Below are positions 1-7,020 of a stretch of 42,958 nt of DNA, piece by piece (the first letter of the stretch is position 1; every line of letters starts with the position of its first letter). The position numbers were made by a program, and so were the translations under genes. The notes under the pieces are model-generated. The model ran no database searches. It was not told the origin of the DNA and saw only the letters and a program-made list of their open reading frames with translations. Source of the stretch: Acidobacteriaceae bacterium (GTDB lineage: Bacteria; Acidobacteriota; Terriglobia; Terriglobales; Acidobacteriaceae); the NCBI GenBank assembly GCA_030838385.1, contig JAUTWX010000405.1, positions 1 through 42,958 on the forward strand. The letters are read 5' to 3'.

Positions 1-186
1 TCACCGGCTGGGCTGAAGATGAAACGGCTCTTGGCCGCCGCTGGAAAGCCCGATAAACCCGGCTTGTACATATCGCGTGCATGTGAATATTGGTGGCAGA
101 CGGTGCCATATTTGACACACGATCAGAAACGGCATGAAGACTTAGATTCAACGCAGCCGGGTCACCGTGCCGACGCTTCCCGTTAG
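1..186 (+). pseudogene. C-terminal remnant of phage terminase large subunit (partial at window edge)
   Basis: Frame 1 is open from the first base to a TAG at 184-186, giving 61 residues that continue from outside the window. It contains GLYISRACEYWWQTVPYLTH followed by a D-x-KR-x-EDLDS stretch and GHRADASR. Terminase large subunits often end with such a block (a Trp/Leu-rich strand, then DxxxPEDVDT..DHAADALRY), where the nuclease domain closes. Here the protein stops at HRADASR, a few residues before the usual end of that motif, so I read it as truncated. It is not in the ORF track because its start lies off the window. The call rests on motif recognition only. It fits with the tRNA-derived attachment site at 6.8 kb. 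Confidence 0.5.
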
Positions 187-247
187 GGTCTATTGGCGCA
201 CACTTTGGGGCTATGCTTACTGATGTCGTGTGGCCAATGCGGTGATC

Positions 248-1039
248 CTACGACCGCAACGGCAGTACATCGAAGAGGAACGTCTCAACATGATCGTATG
301 TGTTATAAGCGTGATAGTTCCGCGGGAATCTGATGTAGAAACGCACAGCGCGGAGCATTCCGATGTGAGCGCTAGTCAATTCGAAAGTAAATGCATTGAT
401 AGTTGACCAAATTTGTTCCGGTCCGTCTTCCATTTTGAATTGATATTCCAGCGGTAGACCTTCGGGGTCGCTACCGTGAACAACGACCTCTACACGATCA
501 CCGGGTCGCACCTCGACACGATCGCTTACGATACCTCGAAATGGATAGGTATGTCCGTGATTATCGTAGGCGCTGTCAATTCGTGGAAAGCAATCTTTTG
601 CCGTCTCCTTCTTGGATCGATAGCGCGCCACTTTCGCGCGAATCTCACCACAAATGCCGAGCGCAAGATGTTCTTGATAAGGAAGAAGACCGCGAGCATG
701 TGCGTTTGGATTGCGGAAGTCTTCGAGGTTCGATAAGAATACTTCGAATTCCTTTCGCTCGCCGAACACCGCTGAGAAGTGACCCCAATTCTTCACGATG
801 ATCGTCTTCAGATCGTAGAAATCGGCGAAATAAAGCAACCGTGTCTCAAGATTGCCGGTTGCCAGTTTCTTCTTTTCCTCTTCCCTCTTTCGTACCCATC
901 CGTCGTAGCGATCTTGGCTTACTCCCGTTTTCACGAGCCACTCTCCGCCCAGTTTGTCACTGAGGATCGACGCGATCAGATTTCTCAATACATTCTCTGT
1001 AGCCTGCAGCTGATCACCGACATTTTCACTTTCGTTCAT
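248..1039 (-). CDS. HEPN-motif protein (Swt1-type) with a C-terminal beta-rich domain
   Basis: The likely protein has 263 residues. The longest ORF begins at 1147, but the ATG at 1039 has GGAG six bases upstream and starts directly at the helical domain, so I prefer it. Residues about 10-115 resemble the Swt1-type HEPN fold: a helix with ENVLRNLIASIL, then FGD-like 'YFADFYDLKTII', and finally the RNPNAH motif at residues 109-114. This is the Rx4-6H signature of HEPN ribonucleases and their inactive relatives. After a basic linker, residues about 165-260 are beta-rich and look Ig/PKD-like (a 'GDRVEVVVHGSDPEGLPLEYQF' type strand pair). HEPN proteins often act in toxin-antitoxin or antiphage systems, and this one lies next to a phage remnant. 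No antitoxin gene is visible beside it. The function is inferred. Confidence 0.6.
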   Translation of the reverse strand: MNESENVGDQLQATENVLRNLIASILSDKLGGEWLVKTGVSQDRYDGWVRKREEEKKKLATGNLETRLLYFADFYDLKTIIVKNWGHFSAVFGERKEFEVFLSNLEDFRNPNAHARGLLPYQEHLALGICGEIRAKVARYRSKKETAKDCFPRIDSAYDNHGHTYPFRGIVSDRVEVRPGDRVEVVVHGSDPEGLPLEYQFKMEDGPEQIWSTINAFTFELTSAHIGMLRAVRFYIRFPRNYHAYNTYDHVETFLFDVLPLRS

Positions 1040-1305
1040 CGTTAGCTCCGACGTGATTATAAAACGTTTATCGAAGACGGATGCGTCGCTGGCCAATTGC
1101 CTCGGAGGTACCGAACCACGAAGAATCGTATCGGGCTCAATTGGCATGCACCAAGTGAAAGCCAGCTTGCCGCGCAGACAGGGTGAGGGGATTTTGGCCT
1201 AGCGGGGATGTTGGTGGGGTCTCTCCCTTATGCAGCCACAAGAGCGCGTACAGATCCATTCAAACACTGATCAGTTCACTGGCGCTCTCAGACTACACTT
1301 GCTTT

Positions 1306-2004
1306 ATGTTCCATGCCTCGTATCTGCTCGACCCCTGGCTACGCGAAGCATTTACATGGTTGAGAGATGAAAAGTCGCTCGCTGCTGCGACCTGGGGACT
1401 CGTTATTGCAACTTTCCTGCTGTACCTGGATAGCCGAACACGAGGCAAGACACAGGATAAACAATGGGAGAAAGAGCGAGAACTCCGGATAAAGGAACAG
1501 GACGAACGATGGGCGCGAGAAGACCAACTCCGAATGCTCGATGCAAAGCCTAAAGCGGTAGTGGAAATTGCTGAAAAGCGGAATGCATCGGAGGTCATCT
1601 TTCAGTGCTTTAACCTCGGTAGTACCGCATTCTTCATCGACAGACTGATTGTGACTCTCAGTGCCAACACCAGCAGTGGGCCTCGTGTATTGATCTTCAC
1701 TTATCTCTTCTATGCCGCTTTCTGCTTCGCCCAACGCTTGCGCTGTGCCTCTGCGATCCTCTTCCTTCCAGCGGCGGACATTGTTCTCTTCTTTGGAGCG
1801 GCAGGGGAGTCGGAGGTACGTGGCCGTCCTCTACGTTTGGTGGAGGATGCACCAGCAAGGAAAGAACGAGCGGACTGCAAGCGTGCAATCTGGGCATCAA
1901 TGGCTGAAAGAATGTCCTGTGTATTCATCCACGTAAGGTATCAGAGGTCAGGTTCCAGCGCGAGTTACGGATTCGGAAGAGCAGGAAGATCAGGGCCCTT
2001 TTAA
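1306..2004 (+). pseudogene. Membrane-anchored coiled-coil protein, 3' end apparently lost
   Basis: The ORF track starts at 1183, but the ATG at 1306 (MFHASYLL) precedes the recognisable part. Residues about 28-42 form one transmembrane helix (WGLVIATFLLYL). A highly charged coiled coil follows (about residues 46-80, rich in KEREL and RWARED) and then a beta-type stretch with 'CFNLGSTAFFIDRLIV'. This is the layout of a common hypothetical family with one N-terminal helix, a coiled coil and a soluble C-terminal domain. From about base 1700 onward the reading frame is simply the antisense of the small gene at 1710-1928, and the composition changes. I infer that the true 3' end was deleted or replaced and that the remaining frame is accidental. 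No ribosome-binding site is obvious. Confidence 0.45.
1710..1928 (-). CDS. Small basic acidobacterial protein, AQRKRWAKQK family, copy 1
   Basis: This 72-residue protein begins with a short helix, ILSAIDAQIARLQSARSFL. A basic linker rich in K, R and P follows, and it ends with SAAGRKRIAEAQRKRWAKQK. Two more proteins in this window (at 7021-7392 and 35600-35833) share the same plan: an N-terminal D-x-E/Q-I-x-RL-x-x-AR helix and a C-terminal G/S-R-x-RI-x-AQR-x-RWA-x-QK segment. The tail is strongly basic and amphipathic, which suggests nucleic-acid binding, but no function is known to me. Only the start context GTGG precedes the ATG. The whole gene lies antisense to the open frame at 1306-2004. 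Confidence 0.65.
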   Translation of the reverse strand: MNTQDILSAIDAQIARLQSARSFLAGASSTKRRGRPRTSDSPAAPKKRTMSAAGRKRIAEAQRKRWAKQKAA

Positions 2005-2047
2005 TAGGCGTAGAACGCTTGTCACAGTCTGTAAGCTATAATTAACT

Positions 2048-2308
2048 ATGCCTGAAACTAAAAGTGTGAAGTTACTAAGTTGGACAGATGGCGATGATGG
2101 AAGGCACTTCGGTTGGACGACCGTCACGGTGGTAGAAGCGCTAAGGAGTAGTGAGAAGTATTTTCGCTGCGCTGCGTGCGATGAACCGGTCAAACTTATT
2201 CGGAAGAAAAGTGAAGATTCAGGTGGCTATCCGGAGCATTTGAAGATTGGTCTCAAGTGTGGAACGCCCCTAGTACGTCGCAAGGCTTCAATTAAGAAAA
2301 GGGCTTAA
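2048..2308 (+). CDS. Small hypothetical protein with a CxxC zinc-finger-like motif
   Basis: This 86-residue protein has YFRCAACDEPVKL at about residues 38-50, followed by a charged stretch with PEHLKIGLKC. That resembles a family of short bacterial proteins with a 'RCxxCHGxVRxH...HFEHRxxxxGC' pattern, suggesting a degenerate zinc ribbon. The C-terminus is Lys-rich. No Shine-Dalgarno is visible, but TATAAT lies at 2037-2042, only five bases before the ATG. If that is a real -10 element, the transcript would be leaderless. The role is unknown. Confidence 0.5.
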   Translation: MPETKSVKLLSWTDGDDGRHFGWTTVTVVEALRSSEKYFRCAACDEPVKLIRKKSEDSGGYPEHLKIGLKCGTPLVRRKASIKKRA

Positions 2309-2806
2309 AGGTCCTGCCTCCTCAACACTCGCGTTCATCGTGGTATGACTTTTCCGGGAACGCATGGTTAACGCTTCTGTACAGGATGAGGGGAATTGAG
2401 CCTAGAGCGTAATTTCCACGGGCCGGGACATTAGGTATCTGAGAAACTGCTCTCACCTTCGGGAGGCGAAATCCGCTAACCGATTGAATCTTCGCAGCCC
2501 CACGCTACATAGGAGGGCTCGCCTGAGAGAAGGCCGCTTGTCAGGGCAAAAATTTGGCCACCCAAACTAGAGGGGTGACCGAGCTTCGTAATGTGTCCTG
2601 TCGTTATTGATAAGGTAACCGTCATTTACTACAAAATAAATCACATTAAGATGTGACGCCAGGTTGTCAAAGAGAGATTGTCAACTCCCGCCAAATCAAC
2701 CACCCCCGACGATTTCCTCAATGCTTATGTCGCCTACATGACATAAGCGTATAGTCGTAACCGTGTGGGTCCACTTTCGTCGCGTTGGCGGCGCTTAGGG
2801 GGTTCT
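2309..2806. other. Intergenic stretch with no recognised gene
   Basis: About 500 bases separate the small CxxC protein from the response regulator. I see stop codons in all frames and no recognisable protein fragment. It presumably contains the promoter of the response regulator, but I could not assign -35 and -10 boxes with confidence. Its A+T content is higher than in the metabolic regions further right, like the rest of the left accessory strip. Confidence 0.5.
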
Positions 2807-3637
2807 ATGGCGAGTACGAAACTTCTGCTTGTGGACGACGATGAAGCTCTGCGTTATATGTTGGCTACCGTGCTGGAGGAACATGGCTACGATGTAACAA
2901 CCGCAGCCAGCGTTCCTGAAGCGCTCAAACTGATCACTGCGGGAAGCTACGACGTACTGCTCAGCGATCTCCATATGCCGGGAAGAGGGGATGGTCTCAC
3001 GGTCGTAAGCGCAATGCGCCACGCGAATCCTAAAGCCGTCACCATCTTATTGAGCGCCTTTCCGGAGATGGATGCAGCGGCTCATGCCATTCTGCTGCAG
3101 GCCGATCAGATTCTGGTAAAGCCGATGAATATTCCTGCCCTGATCGAAGCGATCGAGCAGAGGCTTGCAACTGGACCGCCTCCCTCTCGCGTGATCGAGA
3201 GCGTGGCTACGATTCTCGAATACTCGATAGAGAGCACAATCGACGCATGGTATGAGCGTGTCAAGAGGGACAAAAAGCTGACCGCTGTTTCTATGAGTCG
3301 CGAGCAGCGTGTAGGTCATATTCCCAAGATTCTCATCGACCTGGTGCATCGTCTCCGCTCTTTCAAATCTTTAGGCAGTAGCGAACTGGTATCGGGTGCA
3401 GCAGAAGACCATGGGCGGTCTCGCCGCCAACAGGGCTATTCGGCTGCCATGCTGGTCGAAGAATCGCGGATGTTGCAGGTCAGCATCTTTGAAACTTTGC
3501 AGAAGAGTCTGGCGAGCATCGATTTCAGCATTCTTTTGAATTCGGTCATGACAATCGCGGATGAAGTGGACGCACAACTCAGTCAGGCGATAGACAGCTA
3601 TACAGATGAATCTCTTCTCGAAGCTGCGCCTAATTAG
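2807..3637 (+). CDS. Response regulator: REC domain plus RsbRD-N-like domain
   Basis: The protein has 276 residues from the ATG at 2807, which has an AGGGGG ribosome-binding site five bases upstream; the ORF track start at 2765 lacks one. Residues 1-125 are a receiver domain with the acidic triad D10-D12, phospho-acceptor D54 in SDLHMPG, S83 and K105 in LVKPMN. Residues about 140-265 are all-alpha and resemble the RsbRD N-terminal domain (PF14361 type), with a WYERVKRDKKL helix. There is no DNA-binding or enzymatic output domain, so signalling presumably goes through protein contacts. In the RsbR/stressosome family such domains act as sensory turrets. No partner kinase lies adjacent. The domain call for the second half is from pattern memory and is less certain than the receiver. 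Confidence 0.8.
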   Translation: MASTKLLLVDDDEALRYMLATVLEEHGYDVTTAASVPEALKLITAGSYDVLLSDLHMPGRGDGLTVVSAMRHANPKAVTILLSAFPEMDAAAHAILLQADQILVKPMNIPALIEAIEQRLATGPPPSRVIESVATILEYSIESTIDAWYERVKRDKKLTAVSMSREQRVGHIPKILIDLVHRLRSFKSLGSSELVSGAAEDHGRSRRQQGYSAAMLVEESRMLQVSIFETLQKSLASIDFSILLNSVMTIADEVDAQLSQAIDSYTDESLLEAAPN

Positions 3638-3784
3638 CGAGAGTGCTGCTTGAAAGTTATGCATCGCGGTACGGTTAAAGATTCGGCCCCGTTTTAGAAA
3701 AGCCATCCGTGCCAAAGCGCATTCTCGTAATTGCTGATGATCGCCCCTTGAGAACGACCCGAGTCTTCCTGCTAGCGCCGACAG

Positions 3785-4000
3785 CTAGTTCGCGCTCGGC
3801 CTATCCAGCACAAACTCGTCTCGAAGAAAGTCAGATCGCTTGAGAGTCACACTCACGTGTTCATCCAGCAGGACACCGACCGCATCGTCCATTGGGTCGC
3901 CGTTTCGGAACCAAGCCATGATGCGGCCTTTTTTCCATGCTTTGTTACGGATGGTGAAGCGGCTGCCACAGTCGAGAGAACGTACCTGGTCTGGTGTCAT
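3785..4000 (-). CDS. Small hypothetical protein
   Basis: This 71-residue ORF encodes MTPDQVRSLDCGSRFTIRNK and a basic middle region, then an alternation of charged and hydrophobic residues that suggests a small beta-barrel (RIMAWFRNG..AVGVLLDEHVSVTLKRSDF). I do not recognise the family. It is kept because its composition is protein-like and because it sits in tandem with the better-supported small gene at 4041-4226 on the same strand. No good ribosome-binding site is visible, so it could be noise. Confidence 0.4.
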   Translation of the reverse strand: MTPDQVRSLDCGSRFTIRNKAWKKGRIMAWFRNGDPMDDAVGVLLDEHVSVTLKRSDFLRDEFVLDRPSAN

Positions 4001-4040
4001 GGGCCCGTGATACGAAATCCTAATCCAGCAGATGATCTAC

Positions 4041-4226
4041 TCAAGACTGAGAAGACGACATGAAACGGTCCTCGCAGATGTGCTCGCGTTCCAACTCCGC
4101 GAGTTGCGATTCCATTACCCCGGACACGACGGTTCTAAAGCAAACGGGACAGATAGAGTCGAAGGTTCCGTCCTTGTTTTTTCTGTGCGGGAAGGCGGAA
4201 GGTTCATGATCGGGCAGGTTCATCAT
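4041..4226 (-). CDS. Small acidobacterial hypothetical protein with CPxC motif
   Basis: The predicted product has 61 residues. The ORF track start at 4235 is a GTG; the ATG at 4226 has AGAGGG about nine bases upstream and is preferred. The core DGTFDSICPVCFRTV followed by an acidic helix and HIC is a pattern I recognise from many short proteins in Terriglobales genomes (FDSICPxCFxT....LxxLExxHxC). Two Cys in CPVC, plus the later H-x-C, could hold one zinc ion. Function is unknown. Such genes are usually single and scattered near response regulators and other small hypotheticals, as here. Confidence 0.65.
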   Translation of the reverse strand: MMNLPDHEPSAFPHRKNKDGTFDSICPVCFRTVVSGVMESQLAELEREHICEDRFMSSSQS

Positions 4227-4308
4227 AGCCTGCACCCTCTAGCAGCTAGCTAACGCCGCCTAGAGTCTTACACCTCAAAGAGCTTGGCAGGTCGCCAAAC
4301 CTGTCGAG

Positions 4309-4527
4309 TCACCTGACCACACTTCGAACGCAGTAGATACCGCGCCGCACGGCCTCACGCATGGCCTCGCGGACAATCGCATTGTGATCACGCATCGTCA
4401 TGCCAGCCGGATGGTCGGCACGGTAGCGCGCTTTGTTCTGGTACTCGGTCAGCTCCAGGTCCGATTTTCGCTGAGCGACCTCATCCACGATGCGCAACGC
4501 TTCCGTCCTTACCTGCTTCCAGGTCAT
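4309..4527 (-). CDS. Small hypothetical helical protein
   Basis: This 72-residue ORF begins at an ATG preceded by GCGAGGAA, a good but closely spaced ribosome-binding site. The sequence is almost entirely helical and charged (TWKQVRTEALRIVDEVAQRK and later AIVREAMREAVRRG). No cysteines, membrane segments or known motifs are seen apart from a single C-terminal Cys. I do not recognise a family. Confidence 0.5.
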   Translation of the reverse strand: MTWKQVRTEALRIVDEVAQRKSDLELTEYQNKARYRADHPAGMTMRDHNAIVREAMREAVRRGIYCVRSVVR

Positions 4528-4666
4528 TTCCTCGCTTTAGTCTCCTCGATCACCATGCGAGCAATCGTAACGGGCTGCGAGATGATGGACCGCACCCGAG
4601 GACTCCTGTTCTGAATCTCTCGGGGGGATTCCACGCGAGCCAGTTTCACCGCCCACAATCAAGCCA

Positions 4667-4736
4667 GTGACGATGGTTGCAGGCGCGCGTCGCTAAGGTG
4701 CTATACGCAGGAGCGCGGTCGGCGAGCTATCATTCA
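4667..4736 (+). repeat. Imperfect direct repeat, copy A (before the 4765 gene)
   Basis: GTGACGATGGTTGCAGGCG and the following bases, including AAGGTGCTATACGCAG, recur in altered form at 5211-5280. Copy A sits immediately upstream of the gene at 4765 and may contain its promoter. Confidence 0.55.
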
Positions 4737-4764
4737 TCCCTGGGCCAGAGGGAACGGATTTCCA

Positions 4765-5202
4765 ATGAAGGGTACAACCGGTTACAAACGGACGGGCGAA
4801 CGGATAGCCTGCTTTATACTCGTCGCAGTCGTGGTTATCGGCGGCATAGCCAGCCAGCATCAGGTCGCATGCCACGCCAATGACGTGCCGACATGGAAGA
4901 TGCAAGTGCCGCAACTACTGTCCGACATCCAGCTCGGGAAAATGGGCCCTCACCGATTCCAAGATCTCTGCGGTCAGCCCTCCATGCGGGTGAATCACCA
5001 GGACTATTTCGGACTCTTCTATACGGACCGGAACGTTGTCGTGCTGTTCCGCCACCGCGCGCCGGGCACTGAAAGAGTCGAAGCAGCACGGCAGTACCCC
5101 TATGCCCCGTTCGATCAGGCGAGCTTCTGGGAGATCAGCCCGAGACACATGCTCGCACCCGAAGCGGCGCTCGAATCGCTCCGCTGCAACTGGGCTGAAT
5201 AG
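4765..5202 (+). CDS. Hypothetical exported or membrane-anchored protein
   Basis: The predicted protein has 145 residues, with a ribosome-binding site AGAGGGAA upstream of the ATG. Residues about 14-30 are hydrophobic (ACFILVAVVVIGGIA) after a basic N-terminus, so it is either a signal peptide or a membrane anchor. The remainder is soluble, with two Cys (in DLCGQP and RCNW), a Tyr/Phe-rich strand (QDYFGLFYTDRNVVVLFRH) and a C-terminal helix. I do not recognise a family. The gene is bracketed by two copies of a ~70-nt imperfect direct repeat. Confidence 0.5.
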   Translation: MKGTTGYKRTGERIACFILVAVVVIGGIASQHQVACHANDVPTWKMQVPQLLSDIQLGKMGPHRFQDLCGQPSMRVNHQDYFGLFYTDRNVVVLFRHRAPGTERVEAARQYPYAPFDQASFWEISPRHMLAPEAALESLRCNWAE

Positions 5203-5210
5203 TCGCACGA

Positions 5211-5280
5211 GTGACCATGGTTGCAGGCGGGCCGCTGCGAAGGTGCCATACGCAGAGCACGATCCTCGCACTAGCATTGA
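5211..5280 (+). repeat. Imperfect direct repeat, copy B (after the 4765 gene)
   Basis: GTGACCATGGTTGCAGGCG, then AAGGTGCCATACGCAG, parallels copy A at 4667-4736 with small substitutions and indels. It lies just after the stop codon of the 4765 gene, as expected for a past tandem duplication whose second gene has been lost. Confidence 0.55.
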
Positions 5281-5360
5281 CCGACCTCTTCCAGATTAGG
5301 CCTGGTCCGTAAGAACAATTGAGTGATTTCCTGACGATTTGTCCGCAGCTATGTCCTCCA

Positions 5361-5568
5361 TCACCCTCTCCCCAGAAGCGCCCGCATAACTTCCCAACTC
5401 GGCTGACCAAGGAACTCCTCCGTAGAGACGATGTAGGACCGCCGCTCCAAGCAGACAAGGGCATCGGACAGCAACCGAGCCAATCACGACCTCACCTGAG
5501 ATCGGAACGCATCGCTTGCATCCTTTGCACCGCACCACTTGGACATGATTCCGTTCGGGAGCTGGCAT
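5361..5568 (-). pseudogene. Zinc-ribbon protein broken by a one-base frameshift
   Basis: Reading from the ATG at 5568 gives MPAPERNHVQVVRCKGCKR and, after 23 more residues, VAVRCP. In the next frame the coding signal resumes as VCLERRSYIVSTEEFLGQPS and continues to MRALLGRG and TGA at 5361. Deleting one T in TGCCCTTGTCTGC restores a single 68-residue protein with two Cys pairs, CKGC and CPVC, the normal layout of a zinc ribbon. I recall similar short proteins in acidobacteria (RCKGCxxxIP....CPxCxERRxY). Either the gene is dead or the sequence carries an indel error. No clear ribosome-binding site precedes the ATG. Confidence 0.6.
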
Positions 5569-5641
5569 AGCGGCAGGGTATCGCGGTTACTGTGAACCTT
5601 TGAGGTGTGAAGAAGCGGTCTGAACTAGCATTTCCCAGGAT

Positions 5642-5770
5642 TTATGGAAAGCAAATTGGCAACTCCCTTACTTCATAGCCGCGTCTGGCAAATATCGCGC
5701 CTAACGTTGCGCAAATGGTTTTTTCGTCGTCAACGATGAGAACTTTGTACTTCGCGCCAAGGCCCGGCAT
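5642..5770 (-). pseudogene. Truncated response-regulator receiver domain (42 codons)
   Basis: This fragment is too short for the ORF track. From the ATG at 5770, with GGGAG six bases upstream, the product reads MPGLGAKYKVLIVDDEKTIC, then a helix and RRGYEVRE, then stops after LPICFP. That is the first beta strand, the acidic pair DD, helix 1 and the start of strand 2 of a CheY-like receiver. The phospho-acceptor Asp, Thr/Ser and Lys are all missing. The ribosome-binding site and start are intact, so this is a clean 5' stump of a response-regulator gene whose remaining part was lost. Confidence 0.75.
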
Positions 5771-6103
5771 AATTGCTCCCGATACAAAAGCCTGCCCCGT
5801 CAGTAGCGTCAGAGACCAAGAGACGAATGGTCTGGACGCGTCCTGTGATCGTCTCTTCTAAAACGGGCGATTCATCGGGTCGTCTGTCTAGTCGTGTTGC
5901 CGCTTTCCTGTGGACAAGTGTGTCACATCATCCGAGTTTTGCACCAAGTACGATGCGCGAACCTGCTGAAAGGGTACGCCTGCGACACCGGATGAGGCGC
6001 AAGCCTCCGAGGCGAATTTCACCCGATGGAATGCGACCTTGCGGAGCGGTTTTCCGTCTCACCCGCCAGCGGGTCACTTGATAGAAGAACCTTGTGCGCC
6101 AGC
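5771..6103. other. Intergenic stretch with no recognised gene
   Basis: The ORF track lists a 102-residue plus-strand frame here, but it is Arg/Ser/Pro-rich and has the look of random GC-rich reading. I found no known motif on either strand. The region separates the response-regulator stump from the small gene at 6104. Confidence 0.4.
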
Positions 6104-6376
6104 CTAGCTTGCCGCTTGTGCTAGCAACTCTCTCAGCCCCGCAATCGCCTCGTGCAGCGTCCGGTATGCGGAACCGGCACCGACACGAACGATGGAAGTC
6201 CGCCCGCAGACGTACTCTGTACCGTCAGAGAGCGTGACCAATCGGCCCGTCACGCGGGAAATGTGGTTAGGGTCGAACGTGTCCTTGATGCAGAAGACGG
6301 AGACAGTTTCGAAAGGAGCGGCAACGAACGGAGCCGGAGCAAAGCGCTGACCAGTGATATCGCGGGGAATGAGCAT
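6104..6376 (-). CDS. Small hypothetical protein
   Basis: The product has 90 residues when started at the ATG at 6376, which follows GGGAGGAA at ideal spacing. The longer ORF-track start at 6505 adds an Arg/Gly/His-rich extension with no ribosome-binding site and is rejected. The sequence alternates short strands and turns (PFETVSVFCIKDTFDPNHIS, then RLVTLSDGTEYVCG) and ends in a helix, ALREL-like. There is no membrane segment. I do not recognise the family. The strong translation signal makes it a real gene in my view. Confidence 0.6.
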   Translation of the reverse strand: MLIPRDITGQRFAPAPFVAAPFETVSVFCIKDTFDPNHISRVTGRLVTLSDGTEYVCGRTSIVRVGAGSAYRTLHEAIAGLRELLAQAAS

Positions 6377-6793
6377 GAAATTCCTCCCGCACTCGGATGG
6401 TTTCAACCTGCCACGTGTTGTATGCCGGGTGCGTCCCGCCTTCTGATGGTGTCCGCCTTCGCGTTGATCGTGAGGCGAAAACAGAAGGCACGTAACAATG
6501 CTCAAAACAGAATGAGGGGATCTGCGCCTAGTGGTTGTTCACGCTCGCAATGCTGCTCCCCATGCATAATGTAACCGGTAAAGCGGGTGGTTCCTCGGAG
6601 AGCGCTGTAACTAGCTCATTCTAAGGCGATAATAGCAAAGGATTGTAAAACAGTTGCGGCAGACGCCTGGGTTGGGAGCGCACAAGATCAACCCCACATT
6701 AGCCCCACAATATAGATGCCTTTCGATTCCCTTCACTGCCGTTAGAGTGCCAACCCCACGACTTAAATCCTTTAGATTGTTTAGTTAATGGCT
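6377..6793. other. Intergenic region next to the putative attachment site
   Basis: No protein signal is seen. Near its right end are three short CCCCAC-containing repeats (around 6691, 6702 and 6753), which could be arm-type integrase or excisionase sites because they lie within about 100 bases of the tRNA-derived core. That reading is speculative. Confidence 0.3.
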
Positions 6794-6838
6794 CTCATAA
6801 CCCAAAGGTCGTAGGTTCAAATCCTACCCCCGCAACCA
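6794..6838 (+). other. tRNA-fMet 3' half (anticodon loop to CCA): probable attR site
   Basis: The 45 bases read CTCATAA (a seven-base anticodon loop with CAT), CCCAA (3' anticodon stem), a variable loop, GTAGG-TTCAAAT-CCTAC (a perfect T arm), CCCCGCA (3' acceptor strand), A and CCA. The 5' half is missing: the five bases before the loop cannot pair with CCCAA, and no TGCGGGG or CGCGGGG lies upstream. The three C at the loop side of the stem match the GGG:CCC hallmark of initiator tRNA. Tyrosine integrases commonly cross over at the anticodon loop and leave such a half at the distal end of an island. The element would then lie to the left, ending here. Confidence 0.75.
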
Positions 6839-6882
6839 TTTAGCGGATTTTGACCCTAAGCACCCAAGGGATCGGAGTCACG

Positions 6883-6917
6883 AGGCCATCGCTTGTTGAG
6901 CATGGCCTTTGCTTTTT
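6883..6917 (+). terminator. Rho-independent terminator downstream of the tRNA half
   Basis: AGGCCAT and ATGGCCT form a perfect 7-bp stem, with an inner GCT/AGC pairing around TGTTG, followed by TTGCTTTTT. It probably ended the original tRNA transcript before the element integrated. Confidence 0.7.
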
Positions 6918-7020
6918 GCCTGAAATTGACCAGGTCAATCAGCCATAATCGGTGGCAGCTCCAGACAGCCCTCTTGTTGAGCTCCCGCCTGCTTGCACCA
7001 ATAATCCAATAATTTACGAA

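Noticed and set aside
5773-6081. 102-residue plus-strand ORF
   Set aside because: It is rich in Arg, Ser and Pro with no motif and no ribosome-binding site; probably chance.
6794-6838. Functional tRNA gene
   Set aside because: The T arm, 3' anticodon stem and acceptor 3' strand are present, but the D arm, 5' anticodon stem and 5' acceptor strand are missing, so it cannot fold into a tRNA.
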